Source: an uncultured Bacteroidaceae bacterium | GTDB lineage: Bacteria; Bacteroidota; Bacteroidia; Bacteroidales; Bacteroidaceae | Assembly (NCBI GenBank): GCA_905235525.1 | Contig: CAJOLW010000001.1 | Location: forward strand, 23,066-87,065 | DNA: 64,000 nucleotides | Reading direction: 5' to 3' | Part shown: in pieces, positions 36,293-45,194 of the stretch | Layout of the letters: the number at the start of each line of letters is the position of its first letter | Position numbering within the stretch: the stretch's first letter is position 1 | The notes under the pieces: generated by a model | Told to the model about the DNA's origin: nothing | Seen by the model: the letters and a program-made list of their open reading frames with translations, nothing else | Databases searched by the model: none | Position numbers and translations under genes: made by a program

Positions 36293-36319
36293 TTCAGTGA
36301 GTTAAATAAAACAAGAAAT

Positions 36320-37198
36320 ATGCAACTGATAGACGGAAAGGCAACGGCAGCAGCCATCAAGGCAGAGATTGCTGAAGAAGTAAAGAATATAGTGGATGCA
36401 GGAGGAAAACGTCCGCATCTTGCTGCCATTCTCGTTGGACACGATGGTGGGAGCGAGACTTACGTGAAGAACAAGGTGCTGGCATGTGAGGCTTGCGGCT
36501 TCACCTCTACCCTGCTCCGCTTTGAGGAAGACATCACGGAGGAGTTTCTTCTGGAGCAGGTGGAGAAACTGAACAACGATGCCGACGTGGATGGTTTCAT
36601 TGTGCAACTTCCTCTGCCCAAACATATCTCTGAGCAGAAAATCATCGAAGCCATCGACTACCGCAAGGATGTGGACGGTTTCCACCCCATCAACGTGGGA
36701 CGCATGGCAATTGGACTCCCCTGCTATGTGTCAGCCACTCCGCTGGGCATCATCACGCTGCTGAAGCGCTACAACATAGAGACAAGCGGAAAGAAGTGCG
36801 TTATCCTTGGACGTTCCAACATTGTGGGAAAGCCTATGGCTCAACTGATGATGCAGAAGCAGTATGGCGATGCCACGGTAACAGTGTGTCACAGCCATTC
36901 AAAGACGCTGAAAGAGGAATGCCGGCAGGCAGACATCATCATCGCTGCCATCGGCAAGCCAAATTTTGTGACTGCTGACATGGTGAAGGACGGCGCTGTC
37001 ATTGTTGATGTAGGTACCACTCGTGTTCCCGATGCCACCCGCAAGTCTGGTTTTCGTCTCAATGGCGACGTGGATTTTGAGCATGTGGCTCCTAAATGTT
37101 CTTTCATCACTCCTGTTCCTGGCGGCGTTGGTCCTATGACCATTTGCTCGTTGATGAAGAACACGCTCAGTGCAGGTCGCAAGGAGTTTTACAAATAA
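36320..37198 (+). CDS. folD: Methylenetetrahydrofolate dehydrogenase/cyclohydrolase FolD
   Basis: This 292-residue bifunctional enzyme of one-carbon metabolism has [22 protein letters not shown] with the catalytic Lys in YVxxK, the FolD signature [13 protein letters not shown], dinucleotide-binding [14 protein letters not shown], and [15 protein letters not shown] near the C-terminus. It sits 28 bp behind ffh and is probably cotranscribed. It provides methylene- and formyl-THF, connected in principle to metH in this window. Confidence 0.96.
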   Translation: MQLIDGKATAAAIKAEIAEEVKNIVDAGGKRPHLAAILVGHDGGSETYVKNKVLACEACGFTSTLLRFEEDITEEFLLEQVEKLNNDADVDGFIVQLPLPKHISEQKIIEAIDYRKDVDGFHPINVGRMAIGLPCYVSATPLGIITLLKRYNIETSGKKCVILGRSNIVGKPMAQLMMQKQYGDATVTVCHSHSKTLKEECRQADIIIAAIGKPNFVTADMVKDGAVIVDVGTTRVPDATRKSGFRLNGDVDFEHVAPKCSFITPVPGGVGPMTICSLMKNTLSAGRKEFYK

Positions 37199-37212
37199 GT
37201 GAAAAATAAAAA

Positions 37213-37297
37213 GAGAAAAGTGAAAAATCAAAGTTACCAACCATACGGATTGCTACCCATCCATCAGCAAGAGTAACTTTGATTTTTCACTTTTCTC
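37213..37297. terminator. 25-bp perfect inverted repeat behind folD
   Basis: The arm at 37213-37237 (from GAGAAAAGTG to GTTAC) is perfectly complementary to 37273-37297, with a 35-nt loop. Pairing continues imperfectly outward. The 3' side is T-rich. It is probably the folD terminator, though the arms are unusually long for one. Confidence 0.6.
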
Positions 37298-37349
37298 TTT
37301 TCACTCTTCACTTTTTTATTCTTTACTCATCATTTTTTACTCAAAAAGT

Positions 37350-37380
37350 TTTGTCAATCCAAAAATAACCCCTACCTTTG
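37350..37380 (+). promoter_or_regulatory. Promoter of tRNA-His
   Basis: TTTG at 37350-37353 and TACCTTTG at 37373-37380, 30 nt before the tRNA. Confidence 0.7.
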
Positions 37381-37410
37381 CACTCGCAAAAGGGAAATGA
37401 CCCCTACACG

Positions 37411-37484
37411 GTGGATGTAGTTCAGTTGGTTAGAGCGTCAGATTGTGGTTCTGAATGTCGTGGGTTCGAGTCCCACCCTCCACC
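37411..37484 (+). tRNA. tRNA-His (GTG)
   Basis: The 74-nt cloverleaf starts GTGGATGTAGTTCAG. Anticodon stem TCAGA/TCTGA encloses TTGTGGT, anticodon GTG. A G directly upstream (37410) could serve as the G-1 identity nucleotide. T-arm GTGGG-TTCGAGT-CCCAC. Confidence 0.93.
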
Positions 37485-37581
37485 CTCCAAAAAGAAAGTG
37501 CTCAGCAGTTATGCTGGGCATTTCTCATTCACAGAAACTCTGATTTCAACTGAATGAGAAAATTTCTGTAGAAATCATGAA

Positions 37582-37608
37582 TTTGTGCTTCATATTTTCG
37601 TATCTTTG
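37582..37608 (+). promoter_or_regulatory. Promoter of the CE15 esterase gene
   Basis: TTTG at 37582-37585 and TATCTTTG at 37601-37608, about 55 nt before the ATG. Confidence 0.6.
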
Positions 37609-37662
37609 CAGTCAGAAATATCATCTTTAATCAAAAGAACTAAACCGTATTTTTACAAAACT

Positions 37663-39024
37663 ATGATGAGAATCTGGAAGTATTTTGTCGGGACAATGCT
37701 GATGGTTTGTGTCCCGTTTGCAGCAAACGCACAATTCTTTATGTTTGGAGGCGGTAACAGAGTGAACATGGACAGCCTTCGTCAAATTACGGCTGCCGAT
37801 TATGCGGACATGCTGGCAAAAGTGGGTGTCGGCACTCCTCGTGAAGGTCGTCAACCCAACAATCAGGATGAAAGCAAGCATCCCAACTATGATGAATTGA
37901 CCGCAAATCCCTACCCTTTCTATCCAGACCCTCTGGTGACCGAGAGTGGCAAGAAGGTCACGAATGCCAAGATGTGGTATAAGGTGCGCCGTCCGGAAAT
38001 TGTGAAACTTTTTGAGGATAATGTATATGGACGTGTTCCTGACAATGTACCCAATGTAAAATGGGAAATCACAAATGAAGAAAAGAAGAATTTTGCAGGA
38101 ACGCCTGTTCGTTATCTGAAAGGTGTTGTGGACAATTCCATTTATCCATCTATAGCGGTTGAGATTCAAGCCAATGTGGTATATCCCGACAATGGTAAGC
38201 GGAACCTTCCCGTCATCGTGGAATTTGGATTTGGAGGTGGTGACCCCACCCATACTCGTGCTGGTTCTGTGTCATGGCAACAGATGGTGGTTGAACGCGG
38301 ATGGGCTGCCGCTACCATCAATCCTTCATCCATTCAGGCAGATAGCGGTTCTGGTCTTACCAACGGCATCATTGGTTTGTGCAACAAAGGCGAACATCGT
38401 CAACCCACCGATTGGGGAGCACTCCGCGCATGGGGTTGGGGATTGTCACGTCTGATTGACTATTTTGAATCTGACGGCACCTTCGATGCCACCAAGTGTG
38501 CCATTGAAGGTGTGTCGCGCTACGGAAAGGCTTCACTCGTTGCCATGGCTTTTGAGGAACGCATTGCTGCGGGATTCATTGCTTCTTCAGGTAAGGCTGG
38601 TGCAGCAGGATGGCGTCGTGACTGTGGTGAAAGCATCGGAAACATTGTGTCGAATGAGGAATACCATTGGGTGTGCGGTAACTTGATCAAATATGGTACG
38701 GATCCGTTGACAGAAAATGACATACCTGTTGATCAGCATGAACTCATAGCCCTCTGTGCTCCACGCGCTTGTTTCATTTCCACTGGAAGTTGGAACGGTG
38801 ACAAATGGCAAGATGTGGTGGGTTCATTCATCTCGGCTTCAAAGGCGTCGCCTGTATATGAGTTGCTCGGCTATCAAGGTGTCGGTACTGACCTTTTCCC
38901 CGGTATGGACAATGGCTTGATGGAGGGTCGCCTCACTTATCGTCAGCACCATGGCGGTCATGAAGCAGGACCTAACTGGCCTTTCTTCTTGGATTTCTTT
39001 GAACGTGAAGTGGTCAAGAAGTGA
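37663..39024 (+). CDS. Secreted glucuronoyl esterase-like protein (CE15)
   Basis: This 453-residue protein has a Sec signal peptide (MMRIWKYFVGTMLMVCVPFA, cleavage near ANA-Q). An alpha/beta-hydrolase of the CE15 type follows. The nucleophile elbow reads EGVSRYGKASLVAM (family GxSRxGK, Ser about residue 290). CAPRACFISTGSWNGD follows and HHGGHEAGPNWPFFLDFF carries the catalytic His. CE15 enzymes cut ester links between glucuronoyl xylan side chains and lignin alcohols, so it may act on plant cell wall in the periplasm. No polysaccharide utilisation genes are adjacent. Confidence 0.85.
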   Translation: MMRIWKYFVGTMLMVCVPFAANAQFFMFGGGNRVNMDSLRQITAADYADMLAKVGVGTPREGRQPNNQDESKHPNYDELTANPYPFYPDPLVTESGKKVTNAKMWYKVRRPEIVKLFEDNVYGRVPDNVPNVKWEITNEEKKNFAGTPVRYLKGVVDNSIYPSIAVEIQANVVYPDNGKRNLPVIVEFGFGGGDPTHTRAGSVSWQQMVVERGWAAATINPSSIQADSGSGLTNGIIGLCNKGEHRQPTDWGALRAWGWGLSRLIDYFESDGTFDATKCAIEGVSRYGKASLVAMAFEERIAAGFIASSGKAGAAGWRRDCGESIGNIVSNEEYHWVCGNLIKYGTDPLTENDIPVDQHELIALCAPRACFISTGSWNGDKWQDVVGSFISASKASPVYELLGYQGVGTDLFPGMDNGLMEGRLTYRQHHGGHEAGPNWPFFLDFFEREVVKK

Positions 39025-39127
39025 AAGGGAGTCCATCGTGGATTCTTGAAAAGAGGAGGAAAAGTAAGGTCTTATTCTGAAAAAAGGTGAGCAGATAAGC
39101 CTTTTTATGAGGAATTTGAGGTTTTTA

Positions 39128-39159
39128 TTTGTTTAGTAGAGACAAAATCTGTATCTTTG
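39128..39159 (+). promoter_or_regulatory. Promoter of the DUF4301 gene
   Basis: TTTG at 39128-39131 and TATCTTTG at 39152-39159, about 37 nt before the ATG at 39196. Confidence 0.65.
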
Positions 39160-39195
39160 GCAAAATTTTGTACAACTAAAAAAACACATCAAACC

Positions 39196-40683
39196 ATGCT
39201 TACACAAGAAGATAAGGCCTTTCTCGCGAAGAAAGGTATTTCGGAGGAGAAACTGAATGCACAGTTAGAATGTTTCAAAACAGGGTTCCCTTGGCTGAAA
39301 TTGGCTGGGGCTGCCTCACCTGGCAATGGCATCACCATTCCAACAGAGGCGGAGAAAAAAGACTATCTTTCTGCTTGGGATGCCTATCTGGACGGTTCGG
39401 GAAAAGTGCTGAAATTTGTGCCTGCATCAGGCGCAGCAAGCCGCATGTTCAAAAACTTGTTTGAGTTTCTTGACAACGAAGAGAAGACAGAGTTTATACA
39501 GAAGTTTGAGGCAAACCTTGACAAGTTCGCGTTCATCGATGATTTGAAGGCTGCCATCAACAAGAATGGTGGCGACGGAAGTGTGAAGACAGCCATTGCT
39601 ACATTGCTGGGCGAGGAAGGTCTTTCGTATGGCAAGTTGCCAAAAGGTCTTTTGAAGTTCCACAAATATGAGGATGGTGCCCGTACACCCGTGGAAGAGC
39701 ATCTGGTGGAAGGTGCGCTCTATGCTGGTGGCAAGAATGGACAGGTGAATGTGCATTTCACAGTCAGTCCTGAACACCGACCATTGTTTGAGGCTCTGGT
39801 GGCAAAGGTGGCTCCGAAATATGAGAAGAAGTTTGGCGTGAAGTATTCGGTGAGTTTCTCGGAGCAGAAAGCAAGCACGGATACGGTGGCAGCAAATCCT
39901 GACAACACGCCATTCCGTGGAAAAGATGGCAAGATTCTTTTCCGTCCAGGTGGTCACGGTGCGTTGATTGAGAACCTGAATGATTTGGACGCTGATGTCA
40001 TCTTCATCAAGAATATTGACAATGTGGTGCCAGACCGTCTGAAAGCCGAAACTGTAGAATATAAGAAACTGATTGCAGGTGTGCTGGTGAGCAAGCAGAA
40101 AAAAGCGTTCCAATATTTGGAACTGTTGGAGAGCGGTAAATACACTCATGCACAATTGGAAGAGATTATCCGTTTCCTGCGCGATGAACTTTCCTGTCGT
40201 AACCCCGAACTGAAAGACTTGGAGGATGCAGAACTCGCCATCTATCTGAAGAAGAAACTGAACCGTCCTATGCGTGTGTGTGGTATGGTGAAGAATGTGG
40301 GTGAGCCTGGCGGTGGTCCTTTCTTGGCATACAATCAGGATGGTACTATCAGTTTGCAGATTTTGGAGAGTAGTCAGATAGACAAGAACAATGCAGAATA
40401 CTTGCAGATGTTCCAGAACGGCACTCATTTCAACCCTGTTGACCTTGTGTGTGCAGTGAAGGACTACAAGGGCAAAAAGTTCGACCTCACCAAGTATGTG
40501 GATCATCAAACTGGCTTCATCTCCAGCAAGAGCAAAGACGGAAAGGAACTGAAGGCACTTGAACTGCCAGGATTGTGGAATGGCGCGATGAGTGACTGGA
40601 ACACCATCTTCGTGGAGGTGTCACTTGGCACTTTCAACCCTGTGAAAACAGTGAACGACCTGTTGCGTCCACAACATCAATAA
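39196..40683 (+). CDS. DUF4301 family protein
   Basis: The 495-residue cytosolic protein starts MLTQEDKAFLAKKGISEEK. Landmarks are KFVPASGAASRMFKNLFEFL, FRPGGHGALIENLNDLDADVIFIKNIDNVVPD and RVCGMVKNVGEPGGGPFLAY. The SGAASRM and nucleotide-sugar-transferase-like FIKNIDN blocks suggest a nucleotidyltransferase-type fold, but the role is unknown. An earlier in-frame ATG at 39157 overlaps the -7 box and is rejected. It may be cotranscribed with rsmG 30 bp downstream. Confidence 0.85.
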   Translation: MLTQEDKAFLAKKGISEEKLNAQLECFKTGFPWLKLAGAASPGNGITIPTEAEKKDYLSAWDAYLDGSGKVLKFVPASGAASRMFKNLFEFLDNEEKTEFIQKFEANLDKFAFIDDLKAAINKNGGDGSVKTAIATLLGEEGLSYGKLPKGLLKFHKYEDGARTPVEEHLVEGALYAGGKNGQVNVHFTVSPEHRPLFEALVAKVAPKYEKKFGVKYSVSFSEQKASTDTVAANPDNTPFRGKDGKILFRPGGHGALIENLNDLDADVIFIKNIDNVVPDRLKAETVEYKKLIAGVLVSKQKKAFQYLELLESGKYTHAQLEEIIRFLRDELSCRNPELKDLEDAELAIYLKKKLNRPMRVCGMVKNVGEPGGGPFLAYNQDGTISLQILESSQIDKNNAEYLQMFQNGTHFNPVDLVCAVKDYKGKKFDLTKYVDHQTGFISSKSKDGKELKALELPGLWNGAMSDWNTIFVEVSLGTFNPVKTVNDLLRPQHQ

Positions 40684-40713
40684 TTTTTTCAACAACGAAT
40701 AACACGAATTTGA

Positions 40714-41346
40714 ATGGAAATCATTCAGAAGTATTTCAAAAATCTGACAGGGCTTCAGGTTGAGCAGTTTGCTCAACTTGAGGCTCTCTATAATGAATGG
40801 AATGCCAAAATCAATGTGATTTCGCGTAAGGACATCCAGAATCTGTACGAGCATCATGTGCTGCATTCGTTGGGGATTGCCAAGGTGGTGAACTTCAAAG
40901 ATGGCACCACCGTGATGGATCTCGGTACAGGCGGTGGTTTTCCTGGCATTCCGTTGGCAATTCTCTTTCCTGAGGTGCAGTTTCATCTGGTGGACAGTGT
41001 GGGAAAGAAGGTTAAAGTGGCAAATGAGGTGGTGCAGGCTATCGAACTGAAAAACGTAAGGTTCAGTCATGCAAGAGCGGAGGAAATCAAGGAACAGTAT
41101 GACTTTGTGGTGACTCGTGCCGTGATGCCAATGGTTGACCTCGTGAAGGTGGCACGAAAGAACATCAAGAAAGAGCAACACAATGCTGTGCCGAATGGCA
41201 TCATCGCCTTAAAGGGAGGAGAACTGTACGGTGAAATTGCTTCGATGAAGAACATCGCCACCGTATGGGAACTGAGCGATTTCTTCGACGAGGAGTATTT
41301 CAAGACGAAAAAGGTGGTGCATGTTACCATCGTCAACAGAAAATGA
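40714..41346 (+). CDS. rsmG: 16S rRNA m7G527 methyltransferase RsmG
   Basis: This 210-residue SAM-dependent methyltransferase (GidB) has YNEWNAKINVISRKDIQNLYEHHVLHSL, then SAM motif I VMDLGTGGGFPGIPLAILFP and DFVVTRAVMPMV. It methylates G527 of 16S rRNA. Its stop overlaps the next start by 4 bp (ATGA). Confidence 0.95.
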   Translation: MEIIQKYFKNLTGLQVEQFAQLEALYNEWNAKINVISRKDIQNLYEHHVLHSLGIAKVVNFKDGTTVMDLGTGGGFPGIPLAILFPEVQFHLVDSVGKKVKVANEVVQAIELKNVRFSHARAEEIKEQYDFVVTRAVMPMVDLVKVARKNIKKEQHNAVPNGIIALKGGELYGEIASMKNIATVWELSDFFDEEYFKTKKVVHVTIVNRK

Positions 41347-41993
41347 CTATGACAATCAAGAGATTTGAGGTTAATGCGCTTAGTGAAAACTGCTATGTCG
41401 TGAGCGATGAAACAAAGGAATGTGTCATCATCGATTGCGGCTGTTCGGACGAGTATGAATGGGCTGACATCAAGAAATATCTAGCGACGAACGACTTGCA
41501 AGCGAAGCATCTGCTGAACACGCATCTGCACTTTGACCATGTGTGGGGCAATACTTTTGTGTATAGAGACTTAGGGTTACGTCCTGAAGCCAATTACGAA
41601 GACCTCCACATCTATGAACATATGGATGAACAGATTCGTTCTGTCGTGGGTGTTAGTATCCCCCATCCTCCCCTGCCACCATTGGGAACTTCCCTGCTCG
41701 ATGGCAGCGAAGTCTCTTTTGGCAATACCACATTCAAAGTAATGACCACCCCTGGACATTCACGTGGCTGCATCTGTTTCTACTCTGAAAAGGATGGCAC
41801 ACTTTTCTCGGGTGACACCCTCTTCTGTGGCAGTTGCGGACGCACAGACCTTGAAGGTGGTAGTCACGAAGCCATCATGCAGAGTCTCCTCCGTCTTGCT
41901 ACCCTACCCGACGAAACAAAGGTCTATAGCGGACATGGACCTGCAACGACTATTGGCAGGGAAAAGCAGTATAATCCCTACATGCGGTGCTAA
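41343..41993 (+). CDS. MBL-fold metallohydrolase (glyoxalase II-like)
   Basis: The 216-residue protein starts MTMTIKRFEVNALSENCYVV. It has the metal-binding motif THLHFDHVWG (THxHxDH), the second-sphere TPGHSRGCICF, SGDTLFCGSCGRTDL and a final GHGPATTIGREK. This is the small YcbL/glyoxalase II-like group, which hydrolyses thioesters with Zn or Fe. The exact substrate is unknown. It is translationally coupled to rsmG. Confidence 0.9.
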   Translation: MTMTIKRFEVNALSENCYVVSDETKECVIIDCGCSDEYEWADIKKYLATNDLQAKHLLNTHLHFDHVWGNTFVYRDLGLRPEANYEDLHIYEHMDEQIRSVVGVSIPHPPLPPLGTSLLDGSEVSFGNTTFKVMTTPGHSRGCICFYSEKDGTLFSGDTLFCGSCGRTDLEGGSHEAIMQSLLRLATLPDETKVYSGHGPATTIGREKQYNPYMRC

Positions 41994-42039
41994 AGACTAC
42001 TGAAATCTCCTGTTTTTCGTTAAAACTGACAAAAAGTCA

Positions 42040-42069
42040 TTGTTGTATGGAAAATAATCGCTAATTTTG
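42040..42069 (+). promoter_or_regulatory. Promoter of the sigma-54 activator / lptE / secG operon
   Basis: TTG near 42040 and TAATTTTG at 42062-42069, about 55 nt before the ATG at 42124. Confidence 0.5.
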
Positions 42070-42123
42070 TCACGATTTTATTCAGGCATGAACTACTAAA
42101 ATTGTTCGAAAGATAGAGAGATT

Positions 42124-43344
42124 ATGGATGAAAAAACAATACAGCAAGTGAAGCAGCGGTACAGCATCGTGGGCAACTACGAAGGGCTGAACCGCAGTAT
42201 TGACATAGCCATTCAGGTTGCGCCGACAGAATTGCCTGTACTGATCTACGGTGAAAGTGGTGTTGGTAAGGAAATCTTGCCAAGAGTGATTCATGATAAC
42301 TCAACGCGTAAGCATAATAAATATTTTGCTATCAACTGTGGTGCACTGCCGGAAGGAACGATTGACTCAGAACTCTTTGGACACAAGAAGGGGTCGTTCA
42401 CTGGCGCCCTCGACGATCGAGAAGGCTACTTCGGCGTGGCAAACAATGGCACCCTATTCCTTGACGAAGTGGGAGAATTGCCTTTAGCCACTCAAGCAAG
42501 ACTGCTTCGTGTGTTGGAAACGGGCGAATATATTCGTGTGGGCGAAAGCGAGGTGAGGAAAACGAACGTGAGAATTGTGGCTGCAACTAACGTGAATATG
42601 CAGAAAGCCATTCGTGAAGGAAAGTTCCGCGAAGACTTGTACTATCGTTTGAACACGATTCCCATTGCTATGCCGCCGCTTCGCGAGAGAGGTCGGGACA
42701 TAGAATTGCTGTTCAGGAAATTTGCTTACGACATATCGGAGAAATACCATATCGAGCCTGTTAGGCTGACGGAAGACGCGCGCGTACTATTATTAAAATA
42801 TAAGTGGCCTGGAAATATCCGACAGTTGCGCAATTTGGTGGAGCAAATCAGCATTATCAACAAAGAAAGGGAAATCACTCCTGACATCTTGAAGAGTTAC
42901 GGGGTGACAGACGACTCGCTGGGTGAAACAGGACTTGTGCTGCACGGGACCAATCGTGACACTCATGCCTCTGAAGGACATAGTTATGAGAAGGAACGCG
43001 ACATGCTTTTCCAGTTGTTGTCCAGCATCGGTAAGGAGGTGAAAGATTTGAAAGAACTCGTGCATAGTAATATGGAAACAATGCATGAGCCACACCCCTA
43101 TATCGTGAACGAGCCACACTATTCGCCCACAAGCAGTATGCCATACGAAACTCAACATATTCAGGATGTGGAAGATGTGGAGACCATTGAGGAGGCTCCC
43201 ATGTCGAATAAAGAATTGATGAAAAAGAACATCATTGAGTCTCTTCAACGTAACAATGGTAACCGCAAGAAAACAGCAATGGAACTTGACATCTCAGAAC
43301 GAACGCTGTATAGAAAAATCAAGGACTACGGATTGGATATATGA
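42124..43344 (+). CDS. Sigma-54-type transcriptional activator without receiver domain
   Basis: The 406-residue protein starts almost directly with the AAA+ domain. Walker A is YGESGVGKE (about residue 45). The sigma-54 contact loop reads KGSFTGA (GSFTGA in place of GAFTGA), Walker B is GTLFLDEVGELP and the R-finger region RFREDLYYRLNTIPI. A long acidic linker (about 270-355) leads to a C-terminal Fis-type helix-turn-helix (NRKKTAMELDISERTLYRKI). There is no N-terminal receiver or PAS domain, so it is presumably controlled by protein partners or level. It overlaps lptE by 4 bp and heads a Bacteroidales cell-envelope operon. Confidence 0.93.
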   Translation: MDEKTIQQVKQRYSIVGNYEGLNRSIDIAIQVAPTELPVLIYGESGVGKEILPRVIHDNSTRKHNKYFAINCGALPEGTIDSELFGHKKGSFTGALDDREGYFGVANNGTLFLDEVGELPLATQARLLRVLETGEYIRVGESEVRKTNVRIVAATNVNMQKAIREGKFREDLYYRLNTIPIAMPPLRERGRDIELLFRKFAYDISEKYHIEPVRLTEDARVLLLKYKWPGNIRQLRNLVEQISIINKEREITPDILKSYGVTDDSLGETGLVLHGTNRDTHASEGHSYEKERDMLFQLLSSIGKEVKDLKELVHSNMETMHEPHPYIVNEPHYSPTSSMPYETQHIQDVEDVETIEEAPMSNKELMKKNIIESLQRNNGNRKKTAMELDISERTLYRKIKDYGLDI

Positions 43345-43856
43345 AAAAATGTAGTATCATAAGTGGCATGACCTTGTTGCTGGTTGGTGTGTTGACGGCC
43401 TGTTCCATTAGTTACAAGTTTACGGGTACGAGCATTGACTATACTAAAACCAAAAGCATAAGCCTTGACAAATTCCCAATTCGCGCCAACTATGTGTGGA
43501 GCCCGATGGAGTCAATGTTTTATAATACCCTCAGCGATGAGTATGCTCAAAAAACGAAGTTGAAGGTGCTGAAAAGAGATGGCGATTTGCAACTTTCAGG
43601 TGAAATTGTAGAGTATAGTCAAACCAACAAAAGTGTGGGCTCTGATGGTTTTTCCATGCAGGTGCAGTTGAAGATTGTGGTAAACGTGCGATTTGTTAAC
43701 ACCAAGAAGCACGAAGAGGATTTCGAACAACGGTTTAGTGCGACAACAGAATACGACTCTTCCAAACAGTTGACAGCCGTGCAGGATGAGTTGGTTCAAG
43801 AGATGATTGATGACATTGTTGATCAGATATTCAATGCTACTGTGGCGAACTGGTAA
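43341..43856 (+). CDS. lptE: LptE-like LPS-assembly lipoprotein
   Basis: This 171-residue protein has an SpII signal (LLLVGVLTACSISYKF, lipid Cys at 21). The LptE pattern follows: ISYKFTGTSIDYTKTKSISLDKFPIRA, then LQLSGEIVEYSQTNKSVG and a C-terminal QDELVQEMIDDIVDQIFN helix. LptE plugs the LptD barrel that inserts lipopolysaccharide into the outer membrane. It is translationally coupled to the activator gene. Confidence 0.85.
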   Translation: MKKCSIISGMTLLLVGVLTACSISYKFTGTSIDYTKTKSISLDKFPIRANYVWSPMESMFYNTLSDEYAQKTKLKVLKRDGDLQLSGEIVEYSQTNKSVGSDGFSMQVQLKIVVNVRFVNTKKHEEDFEQRFSATTEYDSSKQLTAVQDELVQEMIDDIVDQIFNATVANW

Positions 43857-43883
43857 ACAACAATTAGTAATCCACTTATAATA

Positions 43884-44633
43884 ATGATTAATATAAGAGA
43901 ATTGATAGAAACTCCCTCAATGCTCAACGCCGAAACTTTGCCGGAGTTGAAAGCACTGATAGAAAAATATCCATTTTTCCAAGTGGCGCGCCTGCTTTAC
44001 GTCTCAAACTTATACAAATTACACTCGCGTGATTTTGGTGATGAACTAAAGAAGGCAAGTTCGTTTGTACCTGATCGTTCTGCCCTCTTCATGCAAACGG
44101 AAGGGATTAACTATGAATTGCCAGCCCACAGCAATCATGCCAGAATTGAAACAGAAAACGAAGAAACAAGAACCGTTTCCCTCATCGACCGTTTCTTGAA
44201 AGATGGTCATGTTGAAACTGACGAGGATTATGGCCCAGAGCGTGGTGCCCCATCGGTCATGGACCTTACCAACGATTATGTGTCGTACCTTATGCAACAA
44301 GACAAACAAGAAAATGAAGGAAAAGAAAAAAACGAAAAGGAGAATCACAAACTGAAAGGCGCTGACTTGATAGACAGTTTTATTGAGGAAACTAAGGGTA
44401 AGCAACGAGTGGACATGCCGGATATTGAGAATGATGAGTTCACTTCCCCTGAGTTCTCTGACGAAGAAGAAGAGATTTACACCGAAAATATGGTCAACAT
44501 TTACATAAAACAGGGTAGATATCAGCAGGCTTTAGAAATATTACGTAAGATTTCTTTGAATAATCCGAAAAAAAGTTCTAACTTTGCAGCGCAAATGTAT
44601 CTATTGGAAGTTTTGCTGAAGGAAAGCAAGTGA
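43884..44633 (+). CDS. Conserved Bacteroidales protein of unknown function
   Basis: This 249-residue soluble protein has an N-terminal helical block (MINIRELIETPSMLNAETLPELKALIEKYPFFQVARLLYVSNLYKL). A low-complexity Glu/Lys/Asn-rich linker lies at about 130-155. The C-terminal segment (YTENMVNIYIKQGRYQQALEILRKISLNNPKKS) resembles one TPR hairpin. There is no signal peptide. It lies 27 bp after lptE and 54 bp before secG, so it is likely part of the same envelope operon. Confidence 0.75.
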   Translation: MINIRELIETPSMLNAETLPELKALIEKYPFFQVARLLYVSNLYKLHSRDFGDELKKASSFVPDRSALFMQTEGINYELPAHSNHARIETENEETRTVSLIDRFLKDGHVETDEDYGPERGAPSVMDLTNDYVSYLMQQDKQENEGKEKNEKENHKLKGADLIDSFIEETKGKQRVDMPDIENDEFTSPEFSDEEEEIYTENMVNIYIKQGRYQQALEILRKISLNNPKKSSNFAAQMYLLEVLLKESK

Positions 44634-44687
44634 AATTCTGGTGTAAATTGCAAACAATATTTGTATAATAACAAAAACAAAAATAGA

Positions 44688-45017
44688 ATGTATTCATTAA
44701 TTATCGTACTCGTCATTCTCGCATCCGTTTTGATGTGTGGAATTGTACTTATCCAGGAATCAAAGGGCGGAGGTCTTGCATCTAGTTTTGCCGCTTCAAA
44801 CCAAATCATGGGTGTCCGTAAAACAACGGATTTCCTTGAAAAAGCCACTTGGGGCTTAGCCATTGCTATGGTTGTATTTAGCATTGTATCTGCGGCTTTC
44901 GTTACAAGAACGACTGTGGAAGAGGCGCCTATTAACATTGCGGCACCCGTCCAGTCAACTGACGCTGAGAATGTCCCAACATTCCCCGCTAATAATTCTC
45001 AGACACCAACGGAATAA
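44688..45017 (+). CDS. secG: Preprotein translocase subunit SecG
   Basis: This 109-residue protein has two membrane helices (SLIIVLVILASVLMCGIVLIQ and WGLAIAMVVFSIVSAAFV) joined by the SecG loop ESKGGGLASSFAASNQIMGVRKTTDFLEK. A Pro/Thr/Asn-rich periplasmic tail is typical of Bacteroidetes SecG. It assists SecYE in protein export. The ATG at 44688 gives the family N-terminus. Confidence 0.93.
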   Translation: MYSLIIVLVILASVLMCGIVLIQESKGGGLASSFAASNQIMGVRKTTDFLEKATWGLAIAMVVFSIVSAAFVTRTTVEEAPINIAAPVQSTDAENVPTFPANNSQTPTE

Positions 45018-45156
45018 TTTAAACAGGAGTAAATTAAATATTTGAAGGTGAATCTATGGGCTACATGTTATCATGTGGCCCTTTTTATAACATAGAGCCC
45101 CAATTTTATGGGAAAGAAGGGAAAAAACGAACATTTTTCAAAAAAATATCGTCCAA

Positions 45157-45190
45157 TTTGCTAAAGTTCGGAAAATTTGCACTATCTTTG
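45157..45190 (+). promoter_or_regulatory. Promoter directly abutting the HU/SPOR gene
   Basis: TTTG at 45157-45160 and TATCTTTG at 45183-45190. Only four bases separate the -7 box from the ATG at 45195, so the transcript should be leaderless. Confidence 0.6.
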
Positions 45191-45194
45191 TGAC

